A stretch of DNA of 45,952 bases from Gammaproteobacteria bacterium (GCA_024644515.1 JAHEHN010000019.1:2115-48066), one strand, 5' to 3'. Shown: positions 28,176-38,885, counted from the first letter of the stretch. Notes: generated from the sequence alone by a model not told the origin. Translations and numbers: made by a program.

Positions 28176-28535
28176 TCAGCCTTTATTACTGTCTTTACTC
28201 GCTTTAGCAGAAGCTTTCTCGCTCCCTTTACTTTCTTTTTTATCCTGACTCCCGGTCTCCCCGGACTTTGCCGAAGCCGAACTGTCTTTATCACTACTTC
28301 CTGCTTTGGTGGCAGCTGGTGTTGCCGTTGTGGCACCTGACGCAGGTTTATTCTTGTTTTTAAAATCGGTCTCATACCAGCCTGAGCCTTTCAGTCTGAA
28401 ACTACTGGCAGAGACAAGTTTTATTAATGATGTTTTTCCACAAGACGGACAATCCGTTAGCGGCGCATCACTGAACTTCTGAATTTTTTCGAGTTCTACC
28501 CCACAGGACTCACATCGATATTCATAAATAGGCAT
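28176..28535 (-). CDS. FmdB-type zinc-ribbon protein with low-complexity tail
   Basis: 119 residues from the ATG at 28535 (MPIYEYRCESCG, the usual FmdB N-terminus). A 12-codon upstream extension in frame is unlikely. Residues 1-45 form a CxxC/CxxC zinc ribbon (CESCG, CPSCG), followed by SASSFRLKGSGWYETDFK. The last 65 residues are a Lys/Ser/Ala/Glu/Thr-rich low-complexity tail. The family is named after a formamidase regulator, but its function is unknown in most bacteria. It sits ahead of aspS, a common arrangement. Confidence 0.87.
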   Translation of the reverse strand: MPIYEYRCESCGVELEKIQKFSDAPLTDCPSCGKTSLIKLVSASSFRLKGSGWYETDFKNKNKPASGATTATPAATKAGSSDKDSSASAKSGETGSQDKKESKGSEKASAKASKDSNKG

Positions 28536-28757
28536 GTATTTCACCAAAAACAGCAGTTTATCGGGTTTCAAAAAATCGCGTATTGTAACTCATTTGAATT
28601 TTATCTGGCATTAAATAATAGGCTAAATTAATGCAGCAAGGATGAACTTTTTTGGTGCTAATTGGCAAAATTGAGCAGGTTTTTTTGATTATTTATTTTT
28701 TATTAAAAATGTATAGCAAATTTGATCGCCAAATATACAAAAGATCACAGAAAGCCC

Positions 28758-28786
28758 TTGCCGGTGACTGGCTATTCCGTTATAAA
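28758..28786 (+). promoter_or_regulatory. Candidate sigma-70 promoter for a short transcript
   Basis: TTGCCG (28758-28763) and TATAAA (28781-28786) are separated by 17 bases, the optimal spacing. Transcription would start near 28793. No protein gene follows directly; a terminator hairpin lies 35 bases further on. Confidence 0.5.
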
Positions 28787-28792
28787 TAGCAT

Positions 28793-28847
28793 CTCGTTGA
28801 GTACGTAATTTCTATGTGCAATTTAGCACTGGATACCAGTGTTTTTT
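28793..28847 (+). ncRNA. Candidate small RNA or leader RNA
   Basis: A predicted transcript of about 55 bases runs from the promoter at 28758-28786 to a hairpin with T-run at 28827-28847. It may be a stand-alone small RNA, or an attenuated leader of the HU-like gene that starts at 29114. The RNA would be almost entirely 5' tail plus terminator. Inferred from signals only; no family was recognised. Confidence 0.35.
28827..28847 (+). terminator. Orphan rho-independent terminator
   Basis: CACTGG (28827-28832), loop ATA and CCAGTG (28836-28841) are followed at once by six T (28842-28847). The geometry is good for the plus strand, yet no plus-strand gene lies upstream: proteins up to here are on the minus strand back to 16871. 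Confidence 0.65.
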
Positions 28848-29041
28848 ATCTGCTCAATCACTCAGGCCAAGGTTACTTTTATTCAGATTCCTTCATGGAA
28901 AAGGTATGACCAGTATTTGAAGTGACGGGACGTCTTTTGATTTTATTATCATGAAGGCAACCAGACTCTTTAGATATAAACCAGAGTATTTAACGGGTAA
29001 AAGAGTAAACTGAAGTAAATTATGGCACTGCAATAAAGGTT

Positions 29042-29056
29042 CCCGGAAATTTCGGG
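29042..29056. repeat. Palindrome upstream of HU-like gene
   Basis: CCCGGAAATTTCGGG is a near-perfect dyad (one G-T pair) located 20 bases upstream of a TATAAT box. It is a plausible operator for the HU-like gene. Confidence 0.4.
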
Positions 29057-29075
29057 GTAAATAAAAAATGCGCAT

Positions 29076-29081
29076 TATAAT
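29076..29081 (+). promoter_or_regulatory. Consensus -10 box of HU-like gene
   Basis: TATAAT matches the sigma-70 -10 consensus and lies 33 bases upstream of the ATG. No good -35 element is at 16-18 bases, so an activator or an extended element may compensate. Confidence 0.45.
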
Positions 29082-29113
29082 TGCGTTAAACAGAATTCAA
29101 GAGAGAATCAAGT

Positions 29114-29494
29114 ATGGCTGCAAAGAAACCTGCTGCTAAAAAAGCAACTGCAAAAGCACCTGCCAAGGCAACAACCGCAATCCAGGATAAATACACCAAA
29201 ACACAGATCCTGAATACAATTTCTGAAAATACAGGACTGGCCAGAAAAGAAGTATCTTCTGTCCTTGACGAATTGGGTGTTCTGATTGAAAGACATATCA
29301 AGAAAAGAGGTGTTGGCGAGTTTACTCTTCCTGGCCTGCTAAAAATCAAGGCAGTTAAACGACCTGCTCGTCCGGCACGCAAGAATGTTCCAAACCCTTT
29401 CCGTCCAGGTGAGTTTATGGATATTCCTAAAAAACCGGCTACAACCCGAGTTAAGGTTCTTCCTCTGAAAAAGCTGAAAGAATTCGCTCTCTAA
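29114..29494 (+). CDS. HU-family DNA-binding protein with Lys/Ala-rich N-terminal tail
   Basis: 126 residues. Residues 1-24 are a basic tail (AAKKPAAKKATAKAPAKA) like the tails of histone H1. Residues 27-126 are an HU/IHF fold: TKTQILNTISENTGLARKEVSSVLDELG, then the DNA arm with VKRPARPARKNVPNPFRPGEF and a C-terminal helix LKKLKEF. The arm is slightly longer than in ordinary HU (about 90 residues). It should bind and bend DNA non-specifically as a nucleoid protein; the tail probably adds charge neutralisation. It has its own promoter-like TATAAT and a strong terminator, so it looks monocistronic. Confidence 0.9.
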   Translation: MAAKKPAAKKATAKAPAKATTAIQDKYTKTQILNTISENTGLARKEVSSVLDELGVLIERHIKKRGVGEFTLPGLLKIKAVKRPARPARKNVPNPFRPGEFMDIPKKPATTRVKVLPLKKLKEFAL

Positions 29495-29584
29495 TACTGC
29501 TGGATAGTTGTTGTTGAAACGATTCAACAAGAGATAAAACTCTTGTTTTTTGGCAACATCCACAAGTATTTATAAGCTATTATG

Positions 29585-29610
29585 AAAAAGCAGCCTCAGG
29601 GCTGCTTTTT
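29585..29610 (+). terminator. Terminator of the HU-like gene
   Basis: AAAAAGCAGCC (29585-29595), loop TCAG and GGCTGCTTTTT (29600-29610) make an 11-bp stem. The GC core is followed by a T-run, giving a strong intrinsic terminator 90 bases after the HU-like stop and 46 bases before proS. Confidence 0.9.
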
Positions 29611-29656
29611 CTGTTAATGGATTACTCTATTTCCCAAGGTGTATTAGTTCTACATT

Positions 29657-31384
29657 ATGCGCACATCGAAATATCTACTTGCTACAACCAAGGAAACCCC
29701 TGCCGATGCCGTAGTAATCAGCCATCAACTGATGCTCAAAGCAGGCATGATTCGCAAACTGGCTTCAGGACTTTATAACTGGCTCCCTGTTGGCCTGCGA
29801 GTACTGCAGAAAGTGACGCGTATTATTCGGGAAGAAATGAATAATTCCGGTGCTATGGAAGTCTCCATGCCCGTTGTTCAGCCCGCCGAACTCTGGCATG
29901 AATCAGGACGCTGGGAAGTGATGGGAGATGAATTACAGCGCTTTAAAGACCGACATGAACGTGATTTTTGTCTCGGTCCTACCCATGAAGAGGTTATCAC
30001 TGACCTTGTGCGTAACGAACTAAACAGCTACAAACAGCTACCTATCAATATCTATCAGATACAAACAAAGTTTCGCGATGAACGACGTCCACGTTTTGGC
30101 GTGATGCGCTCTCGGGAATTCATCATGAAGGACGCCTATTCCTTTCACCTTGACCAGGACTCCCTGGATGACACCTATCAACTCATGTACGAGACCTATA
30201 GCAAAATATTTTCGCGTCTTGGCTTCAGTTTTCGAGCTGTGGAAGCAGACTCAGGCAATATAGGTGGTAACAAATCCCATGAATTTCATGTCCTTGCAGA
30301 TTCCGGGGAAGACGAAATTGTTTTTAGTGATCAGAGTGATTATGCCGCGAATATCGAGATGGCAAGCTCCCGAGAACCCTTGACTACCAACACTGCTGCC
30401 AGTGCTGAACTGGCTCTGGTCTCCACTCCTGACTGCAAGACTATTGACGAAGTCAGTAGCCTGCTTGGCGTAGATTCCTCCAATACGGTTAAAACACTGG
30501 TGGTTCTCTCAGACGATAAAGAAGAGAACAGTCTTGTCGCCCTGGTTTTACGCGGCGATCACCAGCTAAACGAAGTCAAGGCCGGCAAGATAAATGGCGT
30601 CGCCTCGCCGCTCACATTTGCAAGCGACGAGCAGATACAGGCAATTATTAAATGTGAACCTGGTTCTATCGGCCCGGTAAAAATACCTGTCAAAGTGATT
30701 GTCGACAGGGACGCAGCAGTACTGTCCGATTTTGTTTGTGGTGCCAACCAGAACGACCACCATTATACTGGTGTTAACTGGGATAGAGACGCCGCTTTTG
30801 ACGAGATAGCAGATCTTCGCAAAGTGGTTGAAGGCGATATCAGCCCTGACGGCAATGGCACTCTATCAATAAAGCGAGGTATTGAGGTTGGCCATATATT
30901 CCAACTGGGTAACAAGTACAGTACCGCAATGAATGCCTCTGTTCTTGATGAAAATGGTAAAACCAAAATCATGGAAATGGGCTGTTATGGCATTGGTGTA
31001 AGTCGTATCGTCGCGGCAGCTATTGAGCAGTGCCATGACGATAAGGGAATAATCTGGCCTGATAATATAGCGCCTTTCCATGTCGTCATTATTCCCCTGA
31101 ATGCCCATAAATCAGAACAAGTCACCAGCATCAGTGAATCCCTCTATGAGGAGCTCCAACTAGCCGGAATGGATGTATTACTGGATGACCGGGACAAGAA
31201 AACCAGTCCAGGTGTTAAATTTGCGGATATGGAACTGATCGGTATCCCCCATCGAGTGGTGGTATCAGATCGGGGACTGGCGAATAGTCAGGTTGAATAC
31301 AAGAAACGTGGAAATGCAGACTCCGAGGATATTGCCGTAAGTGAAATCGTCGATTTCCTGAAAAAAACAGTCAGGATTGATTAA
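29657..31384 (+). CDS. proS: Prolyl-tRNA synthetase
   Basis: 575 residues, bacterial type with an editing insertion. N-terminal [38 protein letters not shown] is characteristic. Class II motifs: [17 protein letters not shown], motif 2 [27 protein letters not shown], and motif 3 [14 protein letters not shown]. The INS editing domain (about 225-390) removes mischarged Ala. The C-terminal anticodon domain ends at [11 protein letters not shown]. Its stop region overlaps the convergent yihY-type gene by 4 bases. Confidence 0.97.
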   Translation: MRTSKYLLATTKETPADAVVISHQLMLKAGMIRKLASGLYNWLPVGLRVLQKVTRIIREEMNNSGAMEVSMPVVQPAELWHESGRWEVMGDELQRFKDRHERDFCLGPTHEEVITDLVRNELNSYKQLPINIYQIQTKFRDERRPRFGVMRSREFIMKDAYSFHLDQDSLDDTYQLMYETYSKIFSRLGFSFRAVEADSGNIGGNKSHEFHVLADSGEDEIVFSDQSDYAANIEMASSREPLTTNTAASAELALVSTPDCKTIDEVSSLLGVDSSNTVKTLVVLSDDKEENSLVALVLRGDHQLNEVKAGKINGVASPLTFASDEQIQAIIKCEPGSIGPVKIPVKVIVDRDAAVLSDFVCGANQNDHHYTGVNWDRDAAFDEIADLRKVVEGDISPDGNGTLSIKRGIEVGHIFQLGNKYSTAMNASVLDENGKTKIMEMGCYGIGVSRIVAAAIEQCHDDKGIIWPDNIAPFHVVIIPLNAHKSEQVTSISESLYEELQLAGMDVLLDDRDKKTSPGVKFADMELIGIPHRVVVSDRGLANSQVEYKKRGNADSEDIAVSEIVDFLKKTVRID

Positions 31385-32706
31385 TCGGCAAATAGCGGAT
31401 TGGGCGTCACCGATGCGCTATCTTCAACTTCCCTGCGGAACAGGCCTTCTATTGAGCCGCTGAATTTTTCCCGTGCACTGTCTTCCAGTCCGGAGAACGA
31501 GGCTGCCAGCTCATTCAGTGAGCCCAGGTGTTCAGCAACTGACGCAGGCAATTCCTTCTCCAGATCCTTCCTGCCGGGCATTCCCCAGGGCAATAATGTC
31601 TGAATATCCCAGAAGCTCAAATCACCCAGGTCCCGGTTTAGTATGTACTCATTTTCCCCACAGGTTCTGATCACTTTATTTTCGAGCAGAATCACAATAC
31701 AGGTATCAAGCTGGTCATCATGAAATGGCCTCTCGCTTTCCATCAATTCCCTGACACTGACACTGTTTCCCTGTCGATGACTCATCCAGAATTTGTGTAA
31801 CAGCGCCAGTACCAACAAAGTCGGATGTAATTTTTCCTTGATGATGGTGGTACGAAAAACGGGTATCGCCCGCACCAGGTTAGCGCCAAAGAGAATTACT
31901 ACCCAACAAATATAAAGCCAAAGCAGAAATATGGGGATTGCAGCAAAAGTACCGTAGACAAACTCGTAGCTTGCTGTAGCAATAAACCCACCAAAGACCC
32001 ATTTGACGACGATGAACAGCAAGGCAACGATAAGGCCACCAGTCAGCGCATGTCGGAGTCTTACGCCACAGTTGGGAACCGCTACATACAACAGCGTGAA
32101 TGCAAAAGTGGTCAGGATCGTTGGAAAAACACTCAAAACCACGCTTCTTGCGCCAACAATGCCAGAGACTTCGGTAAATTTTTCAAACAGCGCTAGCGAG
32201 GTGATATAGGAACTCATGGCAAAACCAACACCCAGCAATAAAGGGCTCAGACTCAATACACTCCAGTAAAGAAGAAAACTGGCAATGCCCTTGCGCTGTT
32301 GGCCAACCTTCCAGATCTGGTTAAAACTGCGCTCTATATTAATCAGCATCAGATAGGCAGTAGCCAGTAACATGACAGCACCCACCCAGGTCAGATTTTT
32401 TGCCTGCGTGGTAAAGTCCGACAGATAAACTTCAAGTTCACTACTTGAAGACGGTAACAGTCGATTGAATATCATGTCCTGAATCTGGCTGCCGAACACA
32501 TGGAAAGAGGGAAATGCCGAAAGAATGGCCAGGGTCAGTGTCAACAATGGCACAACAGCAAACAGGGACATGTAGGTTAACGATTTGGCGATTTCCAGTC
32601 CCTGATTATCCAGAGATTCCCTGAATACAAACCTGAGAAAACGCCAGATTACTTCCGGTTTTGCCCATTGTGACCAGCGTCTGTTGCTATTTGTTTGCGT
32701 ATTCAT
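31381..32706 (-). CDS. YihY/BrkB family inner membrane protein
   Basis: 441 residues. About six transmembrane helices fill residues 40-285 ([59 protein letters not shown]). The C-terminal 150 residues are soluble and include a winged-helix-like segment ([37 protein letters not shown] read in order). The family was once mis-called ribonuclease BN; its true role is unsettled. It is divergent from the arsC-like gene, the same neighbourhood as in Pseudomonas. Confidence 0.9.
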   Translation of the reverse strand: MNTQTNSNRRWSQWAKPEVIWRFLRFVFRESLDNQGLEIAKSLTYMSLFAVVPLLTLTLAILSAFPSFHVFGSQIQDMIFNRLLPSSSSELEVYLSDFTTQAKNLTWVGAVMLLATAYLMLINIERSFNQIWKVGQQRKGIASFLLYWSVLSLSPLLLGVGFAMSSYITSLALFEKFTEVSGIVGARSVVLSVFPTILTTFAFTLLYVAVPNCGVRLRHALTGGLIVALLFIVVKWVFGGFIATASYEFVYGTFAAIPIFLLWLYICWVVILFGANLVRAIPVFRTTIIKEKLHPTLLVLALLHKFWMSHRQGNSVSVRELMESERPFHDDQLDTCIVILLENKVIRTCGENEYILNRDLGDLSFWDIQTLLPWGMPGRKDLEKELPASVAEHLGSLNELAASFSGLEDSAREKFSGSIEGLFRREVEDSASVTPNPLFAD

Positions 32707-32767
32707 ATCGCCTTGTTTAATAAAGTCAGGATGACTACCATAGCCCCCTTTTTACGAAGAAACCAAA

Positions 32768-34061
<1,294 letters not shown>

Positions 34062-34093
34062 AGCACCAAACAGAGCGGACAACACTTCGAATT

Positions 34094-35968
34094 ATGTCAA
34101 CACCTTCCAGTACATTAGGTAAATTTTTCCATGGTTTAGCCACGCTTTACCGTGGTTTTCGCACCACTATCCTTAACCTTATATTTATCATTATTGTCTT
34201 GCTTGGTATTGGCTCCATGCTTGGTCAGCCTCCGGTCGTCGTCGAAACAGGAAGTGCCCTGCTGATAAATCCGGAAGGTACACTGGTTGACCAGCTGACC
34301 TTTGTCGATCCACTTAATGTCCTTATGTCTGACTCTCTTGGTGACACCACTACCGGGGAAATATTACTAAGAGATTTACTCGCAGCAATTGATTTTGCTG
34401 CAACAGACAGCGACATCTCCTCTATTGTGCTGGTCCTGAACAATCTTGGCGCAAGCGGACTGAGCAAATTACAGGAAGTCGGAACAGCTCTGGATGAATT
34501 CCGGGACAACGGAAAAAAAGTCTATGCTGTCGCAGATAATTACACTCAGGGTCAGTACTACCTGGCCACTCATGCCGATGAAATTATACTCAACACAATG
34601 GGTAGTATCGGGCTGGAAGGGTTCAGTACTTATCAATACTACTTTCGTAATGCGCTCGACAAACTAGGCGTTGATGTCCATGTGTTTCGCGTTGGTGAAT
34701 ACAAGTCTGCCGTTGAACCCTTTGAGCGTAATGACATGTCCGCAGAAGCTCGCGAGGCAAACGCCAAGTGGCTTGGAGATATGTGGCAGCTGTACGTGAG
34801 TGACGTCAGTGCCGCCCGACAGTTTGAGCCGGAATTTATTAATACCTTTATCAATACTCTGGATCAGCAGCTGGGTGAATTTAATGGCGATTTTTCACAG
34901 CTCGCACTGGAACGCAATCTGGCTGACCAACTCATGTCCCGTCAGGAAGTAAACGATTATCTCAGGAGTGAGATAGGTGCGGCGTCTTCCGGTAACGGTT
35001 TTTTGTATATCAGTATGAAAAACTATCTTTCCGCACGGCTTGATCAGATCAAGAGCCTGCAAAAAAGTAATGACAAGATTGCGCTTATTGTTGCCAGCGG
35101 CCAGATTTATGATGGCCGTGGCAGCCCTGGTGAAATAGGGGGAGATTCATTACAGGACCTGATTCGTCAGGCCAGGGAAGATGAAGATATCAAGGCCGTG
35201 GTGCTACGCGTCGACAGTCCTGGCGGGAGTGCCTTTGCATCAGAGGTCATTCGTAGCGAATTAGCCAGACTGAAAAATGCCGGTAAACCTTTGGTAGTAT
35301 CCATGGGCAGCGTAGCGGCTTCCGGTGGCTACTGGATTGCTACTGCTGCAGATGAAATCTGGGCCAGTGAAAGCACTATCACCGGCTCAATTGGTATTTA
35401 TGGCCTGTACCCTACTTTCAAACAAAGCTTCGACAAATTGGGCATCAATACAGATGGCATCGGTACGACCGAACTGGCTGGCGCTCTTTCAGTTGGCAGA
35501 GAGTTACCTGAACTTGCCAGCAATGTTATTCAACTTAATCTTGAAGATGGCTACAACCGATTTATTCGACTGGTAGCCGAAGCCAGAAATATGACAATTG
35601 AGGAAGTGGATGACATTGCCAGAGGAAGAGTCTGGGCCGGGCAGGATGCCTTTAACCTTGGACTGGTAGATAATCTGGGCAACCTCGACCAGGCAATTGC
35701 ATCTGTCGCGTCTATGGCACGACTGGATAACTTTGAAGTACAACTCATAGAACAGTCGCTGTCACCAGGTCAGCAACTTATCCAGGATCTGATCAATAAT
35801 GTCACCATAAAGACTTTGCTTGGCAGCAGGATTGCCGCAACTCCCGATAGCGTTATCTCTGATTTTTACAGCTCACTGAACAGGAATTTACAGTCACTGC
35901 TGGACTTTAATGATCCTGAGGGGCTTTATCTGCAATGCCAGGAATGCCTGCCCATGCTTTCACCCTGA
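34094..35968 (+). CDS. sppA: Signal peptide peptidase SppA, 67 kDa type
   Basis: 624 residues, close to E. coli SppA (618). One N-terminal transmembrane anchor (about 22-43) and two tandem S49 domains. The catalytic dyad is split: Lys 204 in VGEYKSAVEPFERNDMS of the first domain, Ser 410 in MGSVAASGGYW of the second. TITGSIGIYGLYPTF follows. It degrades cleaved signal peptides and membrane-protein fragments at the periplasmic face. Last gene of the arsC-wrbA-DUF2069-sppA run, 32 bases after the preceding stop. Confidence 0.95.
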   Translation: MSTPSSTLGKFFHGLATLYRGFRTTILNLIFIIIVLLGIGSMLGQPPVVVETGSALLINPEGTLVDQLTFVDPLNVLMSDSLGDTTTGEILLRDLLAAIDFAATDSDISSIVLVLNNLGASGLSKLQEVGTALDEFRDNGKKVYAVADNYTQGQYYLATHADEIILNTMGSIGLEGFSTYQYYFRNALDKLGVDVHVFRVGEYKSAVEPFERNDMSAEAREANAKWLGDMWQLYVSDVSAARQFEPEFINTFINTLDQQLGEFNGDFSQLALERNLADQLMSRQEVNDYLRSEIGAASSGNGFLYISMKNYLSARLDQIKSLQKSNDKIALIVASGQIYDGRGSPGEIGGDSLQDLIRQAREDEDIKAVVLRVDSPGGSAFASEVIRSELARLKNAGKPLVVSMGSVAASGGYWIATAADEIWASESTITGSIGIYGLYPTFKQSFDKLGINTDGIGTTELAGALSVGRELPELASNVIQLNLEDGYNRFIRLVAEARNMTIEEVDDIARGRVWAGQDAFNLGLVDNLGNLDQAIASVASMARLDNFEVQLIEQSLSPGQQLIQDLINNVTIKTLLGSRIAATPDSVISDFYSSLNRNLQSLLDFNDPEGLYLQCQECLPMLSP

Positions 35969-35998
35969 ATGAACAAAGCTGGCACTGAGACAAAGCCT

Positions 35999-36059
35999 GA
36001 AAAAGAGAGAAAAAAAAGAGGAGGGAAAAAGATAGCCAAGAAGCATTAAAATGCTTTTA
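35999..36059. other. Polypurine tract and weak hairpin between sppA and hda
   Basis: Positions 35999-36032 are 34 uninterrupted purines on the plus strand. A small hairpin follows (AAGCAT 36040-36045, loop TAAA, ATGCTT 36050-36055) with a short T-run into the hda stop. It may act as a weak terminator for the convergent genes; only the purine tract is unusual. Confidence 0.35.
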
Positions 36060-36782
36060 CCAGTGCATAACTTTTTTAACAAAGGGTATTGTCAGGCGCC
36101 GCTTTTCTGCAAGAGACAACTGATCGAGCTTATCCAAAACAATTAAAAGACTTTGTAAATCGCGCGAATGCCGCATGTAGATATATTGCAACACTTCTGC
36201 ATCAAGAGGCATGTGGTTTTCCCTGGCCCGACGATCCAGCGCAGATATCTTTTCTTCATCGTTCAGCTCATGCAACTGATAAATCACCCCCCAGGACATT
36301 CTCGATGCCAGGTCAGGCAGTGAAAAAGGCAAACCACGTGGAGAGTTTTCTGCACTTACCAGGAGCTTGACCCCCTGCTCCCGGGAACGGTTAAAAAATT
36401 CAAACAGACTTATTTCCCATTCTTTATCACCGATCACCGAATCAAAATCATCAATGCAAATGACATCCATGTGATGAAGACTGCCAAACACTTCAGGACC
36501 AAACAGTTTGATTTTTTGCATGGGTAAATACAGATACTGCAAGGCTTTATCTTTGTTGACGTCAGTCGTATTTTTATCAGCATTGTCATAACAAAGCGCC
36601 TGTAACAGATGGCTCTTGCCAACCCCCTTGTTACCCCAGATAAAAGTAATCACATCATCATGGGACGAAAAACTCCTGAGTAATTCCAGTAGCTCTGCAT
36701 TTTTTTCAGACACCAGAAAATTCGAAAAAGAAAAGTTTTCGGAAACGGAGAAGTCAAAGGGTAACTGGGGGGAAAAATGCAT
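36057..36782 (-). CDS. hda: DnaA inactivator Hda
   Basis: 241 residues. The N-terminal QLPFDF (from residue 6) resembles the clamp-binding motif QLSLPL of Hda. The AAA+ core has Walker A WGNKGVGKSHLLQAL and Walker B VICIDDFDSV. Hda on the sliding clamp stimulates ATP hydrolysis by DnaA after initiation. It lacks the DnaA DNA-binding domain, which distinguishes it from DnaA. It is 10 bases downstream of the DUF2066 gene on the same strand, a conserved pair. Confidence 0.93.
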   Translation of the reverse strand: MHFSPQLPFDFSVSENFSFSNFLVSEKNAELLELLRSFSSHDDVITFIWGNKGVGKSHLLQALCYDNADKNTTDVNKDKALQYLYLPMQKIKLFGPEVFGSLHHMDVICIDDFDSVIGDKEWEISLFEFFNRSREQGVKLLVSAENSPRGLPFSLPDLASRMSWGVIYQLHELNDEEKISALDRRARENHMPLDAEVLQYIYMRHSRDLQSLLIVLDKLDQLSLAEKRRLTIPFVKKVMHW

Positions 36783-36792
36783 GGCTTGCTGA

Positions 36793-37965
36793 TTAATTAT
36801 TCCACTGGTAACTCATGAAAACCTGGTTGTCATTCCTCATCAGCTCATCAAGTGGCTCAAGTGTTCGACTCAGTGCAATGGTTTCTACCAACTGCCTTAT
36901 CTGACCACCAGTGGACAAACGCAACATTATAGTCTGGTTTTCAACAGCGGCTACCTGGTAATCATTGACATCAGTTAGATTGGCAACATAATCCAGCAAA
37001 GCCGCATAATCCTCGGCACTTTTAATCCCTTCCACGGTCAGGTTCACTTCAATACTACTGTCAGTTCCAGATAAAAGGACTGCATAGTAAGCAGAGATTT
37101 CATCTGTCGCCAAAGCCACACTTTCCTGTATAAAAGACTCTGCCGACTGCTCAAACATCTCCACTTCAAATATCTGATCCCTGAAAAGATGATTACTTTT
37201 CCCGAAGACATCGCCTGTCACTGTCCTGAACAGGCGAATAACCAGCACACTTTCGCTTTGATATCGACGTGACGCCTGCAATAGTTTTTCTGCATCCATA
37301 TCCCAGACATCATTTGCCGACACGGCTCGCATATCCTCAAAGTCCAGAATTGGCAGCAGAATTGGCAGCGCTCTGTTATTAGCTTCTAAATCCAGTAAGG
37401 CCATGACATCGGGAAATGCATTGGTGCTGGCCCCTACGATCTGTCGAGCACCCAGCTCTTCCTGCACCACCAGCCAGACAAGGGTATAAGGACGATTACC
37501 GGGCCACAGGGGTATATTAGCCGTTTCAAGTAAACTCAGGACTTCAGGTTCAAAAAAACTAACAGTGAGCTCAACTCTCTGTGCTGTAGCAACCACACGG
37601 GTCGCATCGACTGCAGCCGTCAGCGCCGAGTCAGATTCTGAAATAGTGCGATAGGACCAGGTATCCACATAATCATCGGCATTATTCAGGGCTCGCCGTA
37701 TCTGGGGCAGCGTTAATACCTCAGAATTCCCGGTAACCTTGATTAGCACCTGTCTGAAGACATTTGAAAATGCGCTCAGCCTTTCCCTCTCATCATTACG
37801 TGACTCCACGGTAACCGTTCCCTGATAAAGCCCTTCCACTTCAACAGCCTGAACCGGGGCAAACTGAAAAATAAAAATAACTGGCAAAAGCCGGCAAAGC
37901 ACCCTGAAGAAAAGGCGCGAAAGAAGATTTTTTACTGAAAAATCAAGGCACTTCATAGGTCGCAA
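36793..37965 (-). CDS. DUF2066 secreted protein
   Basis: 390 residues. Basic and hydrophobic N-terminus; signal peptide cleavage is likely after VQA near residue 40 (FRVLCRLLPVIFIFQFAPVQA). The mature part begins VEVEGLYQGTVTVESRNDERE, characteristic of DUF2066, and contains VLIKVTGNSEVLTLPQIRRAL. Its function is unknown; it is probably periplasmic. It is linked to hda by a 10-base gap. In Pseudomonas-type order purM-purN flank it on the other side; here the divergent neighbour is the DUF3108 gene. Confidence 0.88.
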   Translation of the reverse strand: MRPMKCLDFSVKNLLSRLFFRVLCRLLPVIFIFQFAPVQAVEVEGLYQGTVTVESRNDERERLSAFSNVFRQVLIKVTGNSEVLTLPQIRRALNNADDYVDTWSYRTISESDSALTAAVDATRVVATAQRVELTVSFFEPEVLSLLETANIPLWPGNRPYTLVWLVVQEELGARQIVGASTNAFPDVMALLDLEANNRALPILLPILDFEDMRAVSANDVWDMDAEKLLQASRRYQSESVLVIRLFRTVTGDVFGKSNHLFRDQIFEVEMFEQSAESFIQESVALATDEISAYYAVLLSGTDSSIEVNLTVEGIKSAEDYAALLDYVANLTDVNDYQVAAVENQTIMLRLSTGGQIRQLVETIALSRTLEPLDELMRNDNQVFMSYQWNN

Positions 37966-38050
37966 TCATAACTGATAACTGGACGAACAACCACGAGTTC
38001 ACTACCATAATAGCGCCTGCGGGGAACATCCGGGGCAGTTTGCTTTCCAA

Positions 38051-38872
38051 TTGATAATGAGACGAAATATTTTGCCCGAATTAATAACCCATAATCTGTA
38101 TTTTTACAGGTTTCCAAAGCAGTCCTGGCTTTGGCTGTTCATGCTCTTCATCCTTCCCTATTCAGCTGCAGCCGACACTCCATCCCCTTTTACCGCGGAA
38201 TACGAAGCAAGATATGGCGGCTTCAAGGCAAGCGCTGAACGCTCTTTACAAATAAGTGACAATGGGCAGGTTGAAATGAATACCATGCTCAGGCTGAAAA
38301 TGCTTGGGAAGACACTAAGCACCATCAAAGAGAAAAGCGTACTCACTGCTGACATACGCAGCGGGGAATTAAAACCTGTGACATATTCATTTATTCAAAG
38401 TGGAATCGGTAAACGTAGTCGGCACATTGCTTTTGACTGGGAAGCGGGTCAGGCAAAAGCAGAAATTGGCAATGAGCAGTATGAAATACCTTTGGAGCTT
38501 CCTGTAGCGAACAATCTATCAGCATACCTTGAAGTACGGAATCAGTTATTGGCAGGTGAAACAGAAATTATTTTCCCCGCTATCGACAAGGGTAAGATTG
38601 AGGAGTATCACTTCAGGGTTCTTGGAGAAGAGGATATAGCAACTTCCCTGGGCTTATTCAGGACAGTCAAGATTGAAAGAGTCAGGGAACCTGAAAGCAA
38701 GCGTTCAACCATTATGTGGCTTGCTCTGGACTGGGACTTCCTTTTGGTCAAGCTGGAACAACTTGAACAAAATTCCCGGGGGATTAAACTGGAACTGAGA
38801 CAAGCCAGAGTGATGGACACTTCAGTAACCGGCAAAAGTCAGAAGCAAACTGAATCTGTTTCCGAATTATAG
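38051..38872 (+). CDS. DUF3108 secreted protein
   Basis: 273 residues. The apparent N-terminus carries about 21 residues before the signal-like SWLWLFMLFILPYSAAAD, so cleavage would be near residue 41 after AAA; a later start is possible (Met 32 is inside the hydrophobic core). The mature protein begins PFTAEYEARYGGFKASAERSL, the DUF3108 signature, with KPVTYSFIQSG and a likely beta-rich lipocalin-like fold. Function unknown. Confidence 0.86.
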   Translation: MIMRRNILPELITHNLYFYRFPKQSWLWLFMLFILPYSAAADTPSPFTAEYEARYGGFKASAERSLQISDNGQVEMNTMLRLKMLGKTLSTIKEKSVLTADIRSGELKPVTYSFIQSGIGKRSRHIAFDWEAGQAKAEIGNEQYEIPLELPVANNLSAYLEVRNQLLAGETEIIFPAIDKGKIEEYHFRVLGEEDIATSLGLFRTVKIERVREPESKRSTIMWLALDWDFLLVKLEQLEQNSRGIKLELRQARVMDTSVTGKSQKQTESVSEL

Positions 38873-38885
38873 ACAGCCCATTTTT

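Larger units (their letters stand above)
28536..29113. other. 578-base AT-rich intergenic region
   Basis: This is the longest gene-free stretch in the window, between the divergent FmdB-type and HU-like genes. It contains a plus-strand promoter-like sequence and an orphan terminator hairpin (listed separately), a palindrome next to a TATAAT in front of the HU-like gene, and several T-rich runs near 28648-28700. A 31-codon open frame at 28814-28909 has no clear ribosome binding site. No known RNA family was recognised. Confidence 0.6.

Noticed and set aside
36040-36055. Strong terminator for sppA or hda
   Set aside because: The stem has only 6 AT-rich pairs and lacks a proper T-run in either direction; kept only as a weak possibility.
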